Positions 55,201-64,000 of a stretch of 64,000 bases of DNA are shown here, one piece after another; position 1 is the stretch's first letter; each line of letters opens with the position of its first letter. The notes beneath the pieces are model-generated. The model did no database searches. It was not told where the DNA came from and saw only the letters and a list, made by a program, of their open reading frames with translations. This stretch comes from Globodera rostochiensis. Its lineage: Eukaryota > Nematoda > Chromadorea > Rhabditida > Heteroderidae. The stretch spans positions 1,116,001-1,180,000 of the forward strand of contig JAEVLN010000010.1 in the NCBI GenBank assembly GCA_018350325.1, read 5' to 3'. The position numbers were made by a program, and so were the translations under genes.

Positions 55201-58200
55201 TTATTTCTTCTCGTATTCAGATTTCAATTGAATCTGTAACGATGCGCCAACCAATTGGTTCTTTAACCGATATGCCATCTCAATGGAAGTGTCGAATTGA
55301 TGCAAAAGTAACGAATTCAGTCTTTGAACCCATTCCGCCAATGCCGCCGATCCGTTTTCAATCAAAACATTTTTTTCGTCCAATTCAAGACCGACCAACC
55401 AAATTTTGCGATAATATACTCTAAATTTTGTTTTAAGTTTATAATATTTCAACCAAAATGCATTATTGGCTTGCAAAATTTGCAATTTATGAAGCTATTG
55501 CTTTTTCAACAAGCAACTCATTAGTAGGGAGTATAATTATATGCACATAAATTTTTCCAAAATTAAAGGCATTTTAGAAAAATTTTTTGAATATTTAAAA
55601 ATTTTCATTTTTTGGTGGCAGAATTTTTTTTTAGTCGCGAAAAAGTCAATTTTTAGGGGTGCATTTTTTGAAAATATTTAAAAAGTCAATCCTTAGGGGT
55701 TTGTTTTTATCGCATTTTTGTTGAGCAATTTTTGAAAAATGGCGAAATATGGAAAAATGCCAAAATATGCACATAAATCGCGAAATATGCAAAAATATGC
55801 ACATGAAATGCGTTCCAGAAGCTTCAAACCAAGCTGAAATCACGTTTTTCGTGCGTTTCAGACCGTTCCAAGTTCTGGAAAAAAATATGCATATGCATAT
55901 AATTAATTATACTCCCTTTCATTAGCAATGTGTTTTGATCAAAAGTCAGATCAGAAACGAATAAGCTTGATGAAAGTGCACTGATTTATTTGTTACGTAC
56001 GTTTTGTGTTCATTCTGTGTGCTGTTTTCACTCTGTTCTAAAAATTGTTCCGTTTCAATCACTTGTTTTGCATGTGCAAATCGAATGTGATCAAATCGCT
56101 CCACATCGATCAGCAATTGGAGACGGATCCGTGTCTCAACATATCCGCAAAAATCATCAAAAAGCGACGGTAAAATGGCTTTGCAAGTGATTCGAATAAA
56201 ATCAGGATACTGTTAAATATTTGATTATAAAAAAATCAATTTATTTATCATTAAAGAAAAAGTATTTAACCTTTTCTCCAAATTTTGTATCCTTTAATAG
56301 ATTTTCAAATTTTGCTTCCTGCGAAATATTCAAATTTGGCCAATTTCTTATAGTTTTTAGTCCTTAAGAAATAAAATGAAAATTTTTGTTTTTTAGTTAG
56401 ATCCGAATCAAAATTTTTCGGTTTCGAAGTTTTTTTGAAAACTTTAATCATTTTTTGAAGCCCAAAAAATATACTATAAAAAGTCAAAATTTTCAATGAA
56501 ACGAAACTAAAAATGTCGTAAGCCTTGGTCATGCACAAATTATACGTAAACACTGCTCAAGCTCACCATTTTGCATTTCCTGTTGAATGATTGTGGCGGT
56601 GGATTTGTTTACATTAAATGTGCAATTTTGCTCAATATGCCCTGGAGTGATAATTGGCATTGCCAAATCAGCCGCGAGTCCCCTGGACGTGTAAAGTTCG
56701 TGCCGTTTTTGCATCTCTTCAGACGGCGACCAACGAAGCACAGACTCAGCCGGCAAATCCGTTAGTTTGACCGGCGTTGGCCAAGGCCTAAAAAATTTTG
56801 TTTTTATTATTATTTTTTAATCACCAAATAATTAAAAACAAAATGCTGGACTGGCACCATGTTGAAAAGGTGAAGAAGAATTTTTCGATGAGAAAAGGCA
56901 CGGATGACATTGGATAAAGAAGCATCACTTTTGCGACCAGAATGGAAAGGCTGACACCGTTGAAGAAGCCCAATTTGTTGTTGTAAATATGGTGCTCTAT
57001 GTAATTTATGATAATTTATGAAAATTTGCCATCATTAAAATTTGCCATCATTTTAATCGTATTCATTTTTTGGAGTTTTCGGATTTATATCTTTTTGTAA
57101 AGGAAGGATGAGGATGGCCTCAAAATAATGTTAGATAGAGTTTTGAACCACTTTTAAATGCATTTTTTTTTTGTATATTTTGGCATTATAAACATTTTTT
57201 TACATTTCACAAATTGTCACTCAGAGTCATTTTTCGGTGCAATTTTGTGAATATTACTGGTAATTAAAAGGACAATTACTGTATTTAATTAATATACCTC
57301 TGGCCCACATTTTTACAGCCAATAATAAAATGCGAAATGTTTTTAGAATGTTTCTTTTATCATCTTCAGTTTCCCAGTTTTCTGTGCTTGAAAGAATTTT
57401 CAAAATTTTCTTGCCAACTTCGTAACCTAAATAGATAATCACAGCAAAAAATCCAAGATTTGATCAAAAACACATTCATTTTTTGATCACTAACAACACT
57501 AAAAACGCTCTGATCACCTGAAAGTGATCGAAGCTTCATCTTCAGCATTTCCTCATCAAGTTTAATCTGCTCGACTTTTTGGTCAAATGCGGCTCCATAC
57601 TCAACAAAATGTTCCCTCCTTAAATATGCCAATTCTTCAATTTTCTGAGACAAACGCTGAGACAGTGCGTCACTTTGGTGGTATTTTATTGGTTCGTTGG
57701 ATTGGAATATTTCTTCATCTGGCGCAAAAGATGTGAATCCGATGTCAAAGTTGATAAAAATGCCCTGTTTAATCTCCAATTTGAACTTAATCAACGGCAT
57801 CCAGGCATTCTGGAAACGGTTGAGTTTGATCACTTCTGGGAGCTAAAAGTTTAAAATATATAATTAAAAATTTGATTTAGTTCAATTTTTTTTGTAAAAG
57901 AATAATTAAACGTTTGTTTGGTAGTCTTTGGTGGAATGATTGGATACACGTTTCGATGATCTATTTTTTTCCGCATAAAAATTGATAGAAATAAAAATTA
58001 TTCAAATTGTTACAATTTTTTTACTGGTTTTAGAAACGGGACGACACAATTTTTGTCGGCACCAAACTCACCAAACACAGTTGGCAATAGAGCGATTTGT
58101 CCGTACAAATTCTTCGATTCCACAAAAATTCGCATTTTTTTATCCCGAAAAATTGTGATGCGCTCCACTTTGGCAATTCGGGAATAAGACAAATGGCATC

Positions 58201-58838
58201 GATGTCCGATGTTTTGGTGAGTACGCCCAAAATATAGGACCCTGTCACGAGAAGCTTCGCATTATTGTTCTAAAATTGTCTAACGAATTAGGTTATTTAA
58301 TTTTTGTTAAATTATTGGGATTTGTTACAGACCCATCTTTTGACAATTTGTCCAATTTGCTCAATTTTCTCATCAATTCTCATTTTTTGATCATTGTTGA
58401 TGAGTCCAAAAGGTTTTTTTGATAAAAAAGCCGACAACTAAAAAAGACATATGTTATTTATAGAATGAATTTAGTTTTGTTGCCTAAACGAATTTGAGTT
58501 TTCCTGGCATCGGGGGTCAGTTGAAAGTTGTAATTTTAGCAATCTACTATTGGTGCCCCTAATTACTCTAATTACTGACCCTAATTACTGCGCCTAATTA
58601 CTGCCCCTAATTGCTGCCCCTAATTCCAGCAGCGGAAATAGAAAAATGCTCATAAAATACGGAATTTTATTTAATATTACCGAATTTATTACTGACGTGT
58701 TATCAGTTCCAATTAATTGAAATGTTTCTCCAGCAAAAGGCCTTATTTCCTGCAAATGCAAAGAAATTCCAAAAACTTGCGAAAATGTAAAATTTGTATT
58801 TTGTAAAATTTGACATTTCCATGTGCAATTTTTGGTCT
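55201..58838 (-). CDS. Divergent poly(A) polymerase (first exon unresolved)
   Basis: Minus-strand exons follow the canonical poly(A) polymerase order. Near 58,790-58,693: GISLHLQEIRPFAGETF. 58,437-58,333: LSAFLSKKPFGLINNDQKMR and GQIVKRW. 58,269-58,072: the nucleotidyltransferase motif LLVTGSYILGVLTKTSDIDA with both catalytic Asp. 57,842-57,518: IFINFDIGFTSFAPDE with the third Asp, then about 60 extra residues. About 57,427-57,299: FRILLLAVKMWAR. Near 57,010-56,890: HHIYNNKLGFFNGVSLSILV. 56,765-56,535: LAMPIITPGHIEQNCTFNVN. The last exon (55,470-55,201) reads FWLKYYKLKTKF and ALAEWVQRLNSLL. Exons from 58,437 to 57,518 join in phase 0 at standard sites. Role: nuclear mRNA 3' polyadenylation, or a specialised paralogue. 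It diverges strongly from conserved enzymes, and a transposon-like element lies between its last two recognised exons. Confidence 0.75.
55525..55918. mobile_element. TIR element inside the poly(A)-polymerase gene
   Basis: Left end TAGGGAGTATAATTATATGC and right end CATATAATTAATTATACTCCC are inverted repeats. The flanks CTCATTAG and TTCATTAG agree at 7 of 8 bases, fitting a hAT-type 8-bp duplication. The interior has AAAAATATGCACATGAAATG-type words and no coding capacity. Confidence 0.65.
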
Positions 58839-58865
58839 AAAATAAAAAATAAAATTAATTCAATT

Positions 58866-60551
58866 TTAAAAGATTTCATTTTTACTTTGCTCATTTTGAA
58901 CCAACATCATCGAAAAATGGTTGAAAAAGTCGTTAAATGAGTCCAACCCAAATTCATTGCCGAACACTGACTTTATGATGCTTTTTCGCTTTTCATCACT
59001 AAAATCGTGCCAAAAATATTCGATTTTTGGCGTTAATTGCTCCGTTTCAATCGAACTATTTTTCAAATTTTTCTCCAAAGGCTCATTTATATGAAAATTT
59101 GGGTTTTTCAAAAAGAGTGACAATGCCATTTTTCTCAGATGAATTTGCTTTTCAACAAAATCCATTTCATTTTCATCGTCCTCAATGTTTTTTCCATTGA
59201 CAAAGTTGATGTCAACAAATTTTATGATCATTTTCAGATGCTCCAACAACATTTTCTGCAATATTTTTAGGTCTAATTTGCACAAATTTTCTTGACAAGC
59301 TTTAACTATTTGCTGATCACTTTCGATTGGAGAACATTCTTCTGTTTGATCAATTTTGGTCGATAAATGGTGATGATCCTTCTGATCACTTTTGTGTTGA
59401 AAAAAATTTTCTATCTGATCATTTTTGATCTGCTGCCAACTCCGCTCAATTTTTTTGTATATCCATTTTGACGGCGCAATTCCGAGCTGTTTGATCACCG
59501 ACAACATTTTCTGATCGCTTGGGTACAATTTGTTGATCACTTCCATTCGGTGACCAATCTCATTGATACAACAGCCAATTGTGACAATTCTTTGCATCGA
59601 TTTAGTTGGATTTTGGAAGAATTTTTGAAAAGTTTTGACGAGAAATTCGTCTCCCAAAAAGAGTTTCCAACCATTTTTGTTGTCTAAACCTTTTTATATT
59701 TATATAATATATTTTAAAGTAGTAACCTAATAATCCGATGCTTTCAAATTCGTTTAGATCAATAAATTCTTTTTGATCAATAATCTCTTTTTGATCACCA
59801 AAATCTTTTGATCACCAAATTCTTTTTGATCAACAATAGTTACAATGTTTTCTTCTGGCGTATCGTTACATTTCAGATTATTATTTGCATTCTCGTTTGT
59901 GTTCTTCCGTTTATCACTTTTATTTCTTCGTTTCTTTTTTGAACTATTAGCTTCTTTGTCAGTTGATATTATTATTTTTTGAATGGAATTTTTGTTTTGC
60001 ATCGCCAAACTCGTGCCAACATCAACGACGGAAAGTTGGCATTTTTGTCCCAAATTTGGTGCCAAATTATGTAAATTGTGTGGAGGTTCAGAATTTGATA
60101 ATAAATGTTTTTGAGAGATTAAAAAATTCTCCGGCATTTCAATTTGTTTTATTCCATCATTTTTTGAATCTTTTGATGAATTTTTGTTATTTGAACTTTG
60201 TTCCGAGTCAATTTTCGGCGAGTTTTTATGTAATTTTTTCTTTGGCACTTTCTTCTGCTCATTTTTTGTGCCATTTTTTACAGTTTTACTTTTTTTACTG
60301 TCGCCCGAATTCACAAAAGCCATCGCAGCATTCACATCAAAGGGCGTTTCCTCAATCTTTGCATCATTTTTGATGCTTTTTGCTTTTTCATTTACAATTA
60401 TTTGATTTTCATCCGAACTTGTTCTGCTTCCGGGGTAGTCATGTCCATGATCATCGGAAGAGTCAAACTTTTTTAATTTTCCATTAAAATTTATTGCTAT
60501 TTTAAAAAGTTCCATGGCATTTTCTTTACCCACAAATTCCGCCAATCGCAT
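58866..60551 (-). CDS. Unrecognised asparagine/lysine-rich exons upstream of the poly(A)-polymerase gene
   Basis: Two long minus-strand frames. 60,551-59,754 starts MRLAEFVGKENAMELFKIAI and is rich in Ser, Asn and Lys (KKVPKKKLHKNSPK, KKKRRNKSDKRKNT), like a disordered, possibly nuclear region. 59,690-58,866 reads WKLFLGDEFLVKTFQKFFQN, CCINEIGHRMEVINKLYPSD, GIAPSKWIYKKIERSWQQ and DEKRKSIIKSVFGNEFGLD. A final exon to about 58,703 (NQKLHMEMSNFTKYKFYIFA) may end the gene, since the splice phases do not join this region to the polymerase frame. No domain is recognised. Many TGATCA words in the coding strand make DQK/DQ residues unusually frequent. Confidence 0.45.
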
Positions 60552-60639
60552 TTGTACGTCAAAAGATTCTTAAAAAAAATTAAAATATTTTATATTTTTA
60601 TTGGTGCAAAAAAAGTTTTAAATATAATTTGTTAATTAA

Positions 60640-60960
60640 TTTTTTCAGCGAGGGTATTTTTTATTTGGGTATTATGAATAAAATATTGATCATAACTAGG
60701 GCTGCCATTTTTGGGCACTAAAACGCGGAATAGACGTTTAAAATAGGCACCAAAAATCCCCAAAATAGACGCTGAAAAACACCAAAAAGTGCCAAAATAG
60801 GGGCACCAAATAGGCAATAAAAAAATGTTGTGGTAAATTTCAATATCATTTTATTTAATTAACAAAAAATTAATTTCGTGTTTCTCGGTTGCACCCCAAA
60901 ATATTAAAATGCAATTTTACACAAAAAAAGTGATTTGTGGTCCAGAAAAGGCTCGATTTT
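60640..60960. repeat. Intron/spacer with AAAATAGGCACCAAA-type repeat
   Basis: Short words CCAAAATAGACGC, AAATAGGCACCAAAA and GTGCCAAAATAGGGG recur within about 130 bp (60,700-60,830), probably a remnant of a small element. No gene is supported. Confidence 0.45.
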
Positions 60961-60984
60961 AGAAAATCAAGGGTCTTAACATAC

Positions 60985-62257
60985 CTAGGTATCTAAAACA
61001 TCAATTTTAAAGAGAAAATTTTTTAGAAAATTGAAAAAAGCACCAAAAAAGGTGCTCAGATTTGCCTGATCGACCCTGATCCAAATTATCTTCTCCCCTT
61101 TTTGACTATTTTGTAAAACAATATTTAGGTACATACGTTCAAAAAATTCCTTATTAAATTTGTAACATTTGCTCAGATTGTCTTTAAGTATTGTAAAATG
61201 AAGTTGCTGCATCCAATGTTCAAACTCTTGTCCAACAATTTCCTTTCTTGACTCCGATTTTTGCCGAATTTCGTACCACTCCCTGTCCAAAGTGCCGACG
61301 GGTGGCGGCCATGTGCCATTGTTTATTGCCAACCTTTCGTGCTTTTTGTTGCGCATTTCTATTTTCAGCTTTTCGTCCGGCACTTTCAGCTTTTCGTCCA
61401 CAAATTTTTTGGACAATTGCAACAAAATGCCAATTTCTTGACCTTTCTTCTCCAATTTGTCTTCCTCATTCACTTTTTCAATGTCGAACAGTTGATCGTA
61501 GACCATTTCGTAGTACCATCGATTCTGCTTCCATCCCATGTTAAACCTTGGCATTTTGTCCAATTCTTTGCATTTGTTCGACTCTGACACACCGCCTTCA
61601 AGCCAAAGTGCCCAAATAAAAATGTCGGCGGCCAATTTTGCTGCTTTATGCTGTGCCGGGGCCGATGTTATTAGGGCTTCGATGTAATGAGACTCCAACA
61701 GATTAAAACTCCGAAATACTAAACATGTTTTTTTTGTTATAAAAGTTTTAAAATGCATTCAAAAACAATTGCACTAATAAATTAAAATTTTTTTTGCATG
61801 ATTCAAAGTTCGAATCAAAACGTTTTCAAAGCCCATAATTGCAAAAATGAAGCGGATGCTCCTAAAGCCGACGATCGAGGCTCGAACTTTCGCTCACAAA
61901 TCAGCCCATTTTCAAACCCGGCATGAAATATGTTCGATGATTTGGCGGAATTTTAAACATTTTCACACAATTTTCACCTTTTGGATCAGTGTACACTTTG
62001 TCATAAGTCCATTGCAATTCAATTTGACGCTCGGACAATTGAAAAAATTTGAATAAACGCGTCGGACCACCGCGAACGGTGACCAACTCGCGCCAAACCT
62101 CCATAAATCGTTCTGTATACATTATTCGATTTTTCTGTTGAAACACAAACTGTTGGGTTATGAAAACGTTTTCGACTTCCGCTTTTAAAATGCAATTGGT
62201 CGGCTTCCATTTTTCTATGCTTTTCAAGTCGCTATCATCTGCCAAAATAAATTGCAT
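60985..62257 (-). CDS. Unrecognised exons, 5' part of a minus-strand gene
   Basis: Two exon-like frames. About 62,257-61,901 starts MQFILADDSDLKSIEKWKPT and includes NRIMYTERFMEVWRELVTVR and LFKFFQLSERQIELQWTYDK. About 61,720-61,130 reads FRSFNLLESHYIEALITSAP, AAKLAADIFIWALWLEGGV, RFNMGWKQNRWYYEMVYDQL and WPPPVGTLDREWYEIRQKSE. These are better composed than the neighbouring low-complexity exons and may be the folded N-terminal part of the gene continuing at 60.5-58.9 kb. No family is recognised. IYTEKKMTAWEEMLKIYG in the 27.8-kb gene resembles MYTERFMEVWRELVTVRG here, a weak hint that the two are related. Confidence 0.45.
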
Positions 62258-62582
62258 TATTTAAAATTAGTAAGCAATTTATAAAACTAGTAAATTTTTG
62301 AATACATTATAAAAATACCATATTTTTACCATATTCCCTCTATTAGAGCCCCCCCCCCCCCCCGGTATTTCAACACAAGGCTGGCTGGCGAAGCTTGGAT
62401 GGGTGATTCTGGTTAGGTTGCCCCTGGCTACAGATAACCGTATTCTGAAAGTGATTGAATTGTTTGTACGATCAAGATCCGTCCCGGACGTTTTAGATTT
62501 TTTTGCGTACTTTTCTGTTACCTATGCGCCCGCAGATTCAAATTTAAAAAAAGGCAACAAAAACACTAAAAAGTGTTTCTAG

Positions 62583-62753
62583 TAGTGTTCGGCACGGTAC
62601 GGTAATACTGCGGTATTTTTCGGTATCGGATTTGTTCAATATTTTACCGAAATACCAATAGAAAAAACTTTGAGATTTCGGTATTTTATCGGTACCGGTA
62701 TTATACCGAAATACCGATACCGAATACCGAAAAACCCCATTTGCCGAACACTA
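62583..62753. mobile_element. 171-bp hAT-like MITE with perfect target duplication
   Basis: Ends TAGTGTTCGGCA and TGCCGAACACTA are perfect 12-bp inverted repeats, and the flanking octamer GTTTCTAG is identical on both sides (62,575-62,582 and 62,754-62,761). The interior is built from CGGTATTTTACCGAAATACC-type palindromic words. Size, termini and 8-bp duplication identify a hAT-derived MITE. Confidence 0.9.
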
Positions 62754-62761
62754 GTTTCTAG

Positions 62762-63290
62762 GGAGTATTCCGGGGCGTAGACTCCGCTTTTGACATCCAA
62801 ATTTTTTCAAAGATCGATTTGTTATTGTAACTGGTCCGGGTTCAAAATCGGTCAAAAAGGAAATCAGATTCGGAAACTGCGTTACCGAATACCCTTTTTA
62901 CCGATTTTGAAAAAAAATGTAGATTAATAATCATAAAATAGATGTCATATTCGTAATCAGCAACCTCGTTAACCCCGCCGAGGGGTACCTCTCTCAGAAT
63001 TTATCGTTTTTGTTGACTTTTTTAAAAATGTGGGAGACGGTTTGCAGTTGACGTGACACTGCTCAGAAAAAGCGTTGAAAATTTTTATTTAAAAAAATCG
63101 TAAATTTAGGCTTTTTGTTATGTTTTACTAAAAAAAACTTTTAGGTTTTGTACAAAATTTTGGGTTTAGCCAGATCAAAAGAAACCAAAACCCAAAAGAA
63201 ACCCAAAAGTTTTGATCAAATTTTGTTTGGTCCAAATTGGAGCACAACCCAAAAGAGACCAAAACCTAAAAGTTTTGACCAAATTTTGTT
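62762..63290. other. Intergenic DNA, no gene seen
   Basis: Contains a CGGGTTCAAAATCGGTCAAA-type word and AACCCAAAAG..CCAAAACC repeats near 63,180-63,290 that lead into the satellite. No exon is recognised. Confidence 0.4.
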
Positions 63291-63293
63291 TGG

Positions 63294-64000
63294 GTCCAAC
63301 TTTCCGGTTGTTTGGGTCCAACTTTCCGGTTGTTTGGGTCCAACTTTCCGGTTGTTTGGGTCCAACTTTCCGGTTGTTTGGGTCCAACAACTTCCGGTTG
63401 TTTGGGTCCAACTTTCCGGTTGTTTGGGTCCAACTTTCCGGTTGTTTGGGTCCAACTTTTCGGTTGTTTGGGTCCAACTTTCCGGTTGTTTGGGTCCAAC
63501 AACTTTCCGGTTGTTTGGGTCCAACTTTCCGGTTGTTTGTGTCCAACTTTCCGGTTGTTTGGGTCCAACAACTTTCCGGTTGTTTGGGTCCAACTTTCCG
63601 GTTGTTTGGGTCCAACTTTCCGGTTGTTTGGGTCCAACTTTCCGGTTGTTTGGGTCCAACTTTTCGGTTGTTTGTGTCCAACTTTCCGGTTGTTTGGGTC
63701 CAACAACTTCCGGTTGTTTGGGTCCAACTTTCCGGTTGTTTGGGTCCAACTTTCCGGTTGTTTGGGTCCAACTTTTCGGTTGTTTGGGTCCAACTTTCCG
63801 GTTGTTTGGGTCCAACAACTTTCCGGTTGTTTGGGTCCAACTTTCCGGTTGTTTGGTTCCAACTTTCCGGTTGTTTGGGTCCAACTTTCCGGTTGTTTGG
63901 GTCCAACTTTCCGGTTGTTTGGTTCCAACTTTCCGATTGTTTGGGTCCAACAACTTCCGGTTGTTTGGGTCCAACTTTCCGGTTGTTTGGGTCCAACTTT
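63294..64000 (-). repeat. 22-bp satellite running off the right edge
   Basis: About 30 copies of TTTCCGGTTGTTTGGGTCCAAC, with occasional three-base expansions (CCAACAACTT) and CGATT, TGTGTCC or TTCGG variants. Three units make 66 bp, so all three minus-strand frames are open across it. These frames are artefacts of the repeat. Confidence 0.9.

Noticed and set aside
58010..58192. Apparent frameshift in the poly(A)-polymerase catalytic exon (alternative frame SYSRIAKVERITIFRDKK)
   Set aside because: The catalytic frame continues to a strong GGTGAG donor at 58,071 and joins the next exon in phase 0, so no frameshift is needed.
63175..63996. 273-codon minus-strand frame rich in Asn, Gln and Pro
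   Set aside because: All three minus-strand frames are open because the repeat is 22 bp with few stops; it looks like satellite DNA, not a low-complexity protein.

Overview
The window looks like nuclear DNA of a plant-parasitic nematode, most likely a cyst nematode (Globodera/Heterodera group). The intergenic DNA is A+T-rich. Genes are cut into short G+C-richer exons by small introns that usually end in TTTCAG or TTTTAG. The gene content fits that lineage: a secreted venom-allergen-like CAP protein (two copies), secreted glutathione-synthetase-like proteins (two nearly full copies and one fragment) and a nematode-type 7TM receptor (one intact copy, two decayed). All gene models were built by hand from splice signals and remembered protein families; no alignment or search was run.

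Layout. 0-4 kb: two divergent RING-finger genes, each with a hydrophobic C-terminal part. 4.7-7.4 kb: a six-exon THI5/NMT1-type gene (HMP-phosphate synthase of thiamine biosynthesis), the most surprising gene here because animals normally lack this step. 7.4-12 kb: transposon remnants and tandem repeats, including a 63-bp repeat open on both strands and a fold-back element. 12.2-15.1 kb: an NDRG-family gene interrupted by a tRNA-derived repeat that itself carries a hAT-like element with a perfect 8-bp target duplication.

15.7-35.3 kb: a large inverted duplication. The left arm (about 15.74-21.21 kb) and right arm (about 29.80-35.28 kb) each carry the 7TM receptor and the CAP gene in convergent order. 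The 8.6-kb spacer carries unrecognised lysine-rich genes and a membrane-protein gene, all on the minus strand.

35.3-53.7 kb: an array of glutathione-synthetase-like genes. There is an inverted fragment at 36 kb, a full gene at 37.4-41.2 kb and a second copy with reading-frame damage at 49.7-53.6 kb. Between them lie a 2.6-kb satellite of 33-bp units and a third, decayed receptor copy. 53.7-62.3 kb: a G+C-rich stretch, a divergent poly(A)-polymerase gene on the minus strand, and large unrecognised hydrophilic exons upstream of it. The right end holds a 171-bp hAT-like MITE with a perfect target duplication and a 22-bp satellite that runs off the window.

No operon-like arrangement is visible. 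The CAP and GSS-like genes have predicted signal peptides and resemble known effector families that act in the host plant. The THI5-like gene would feed pyrimidine into thiamine synthesis. The rest are ordinary cellular genes or unknown. Recurrent local duplication and inversion, together with dense mobile elements, is the dominant structural theme.
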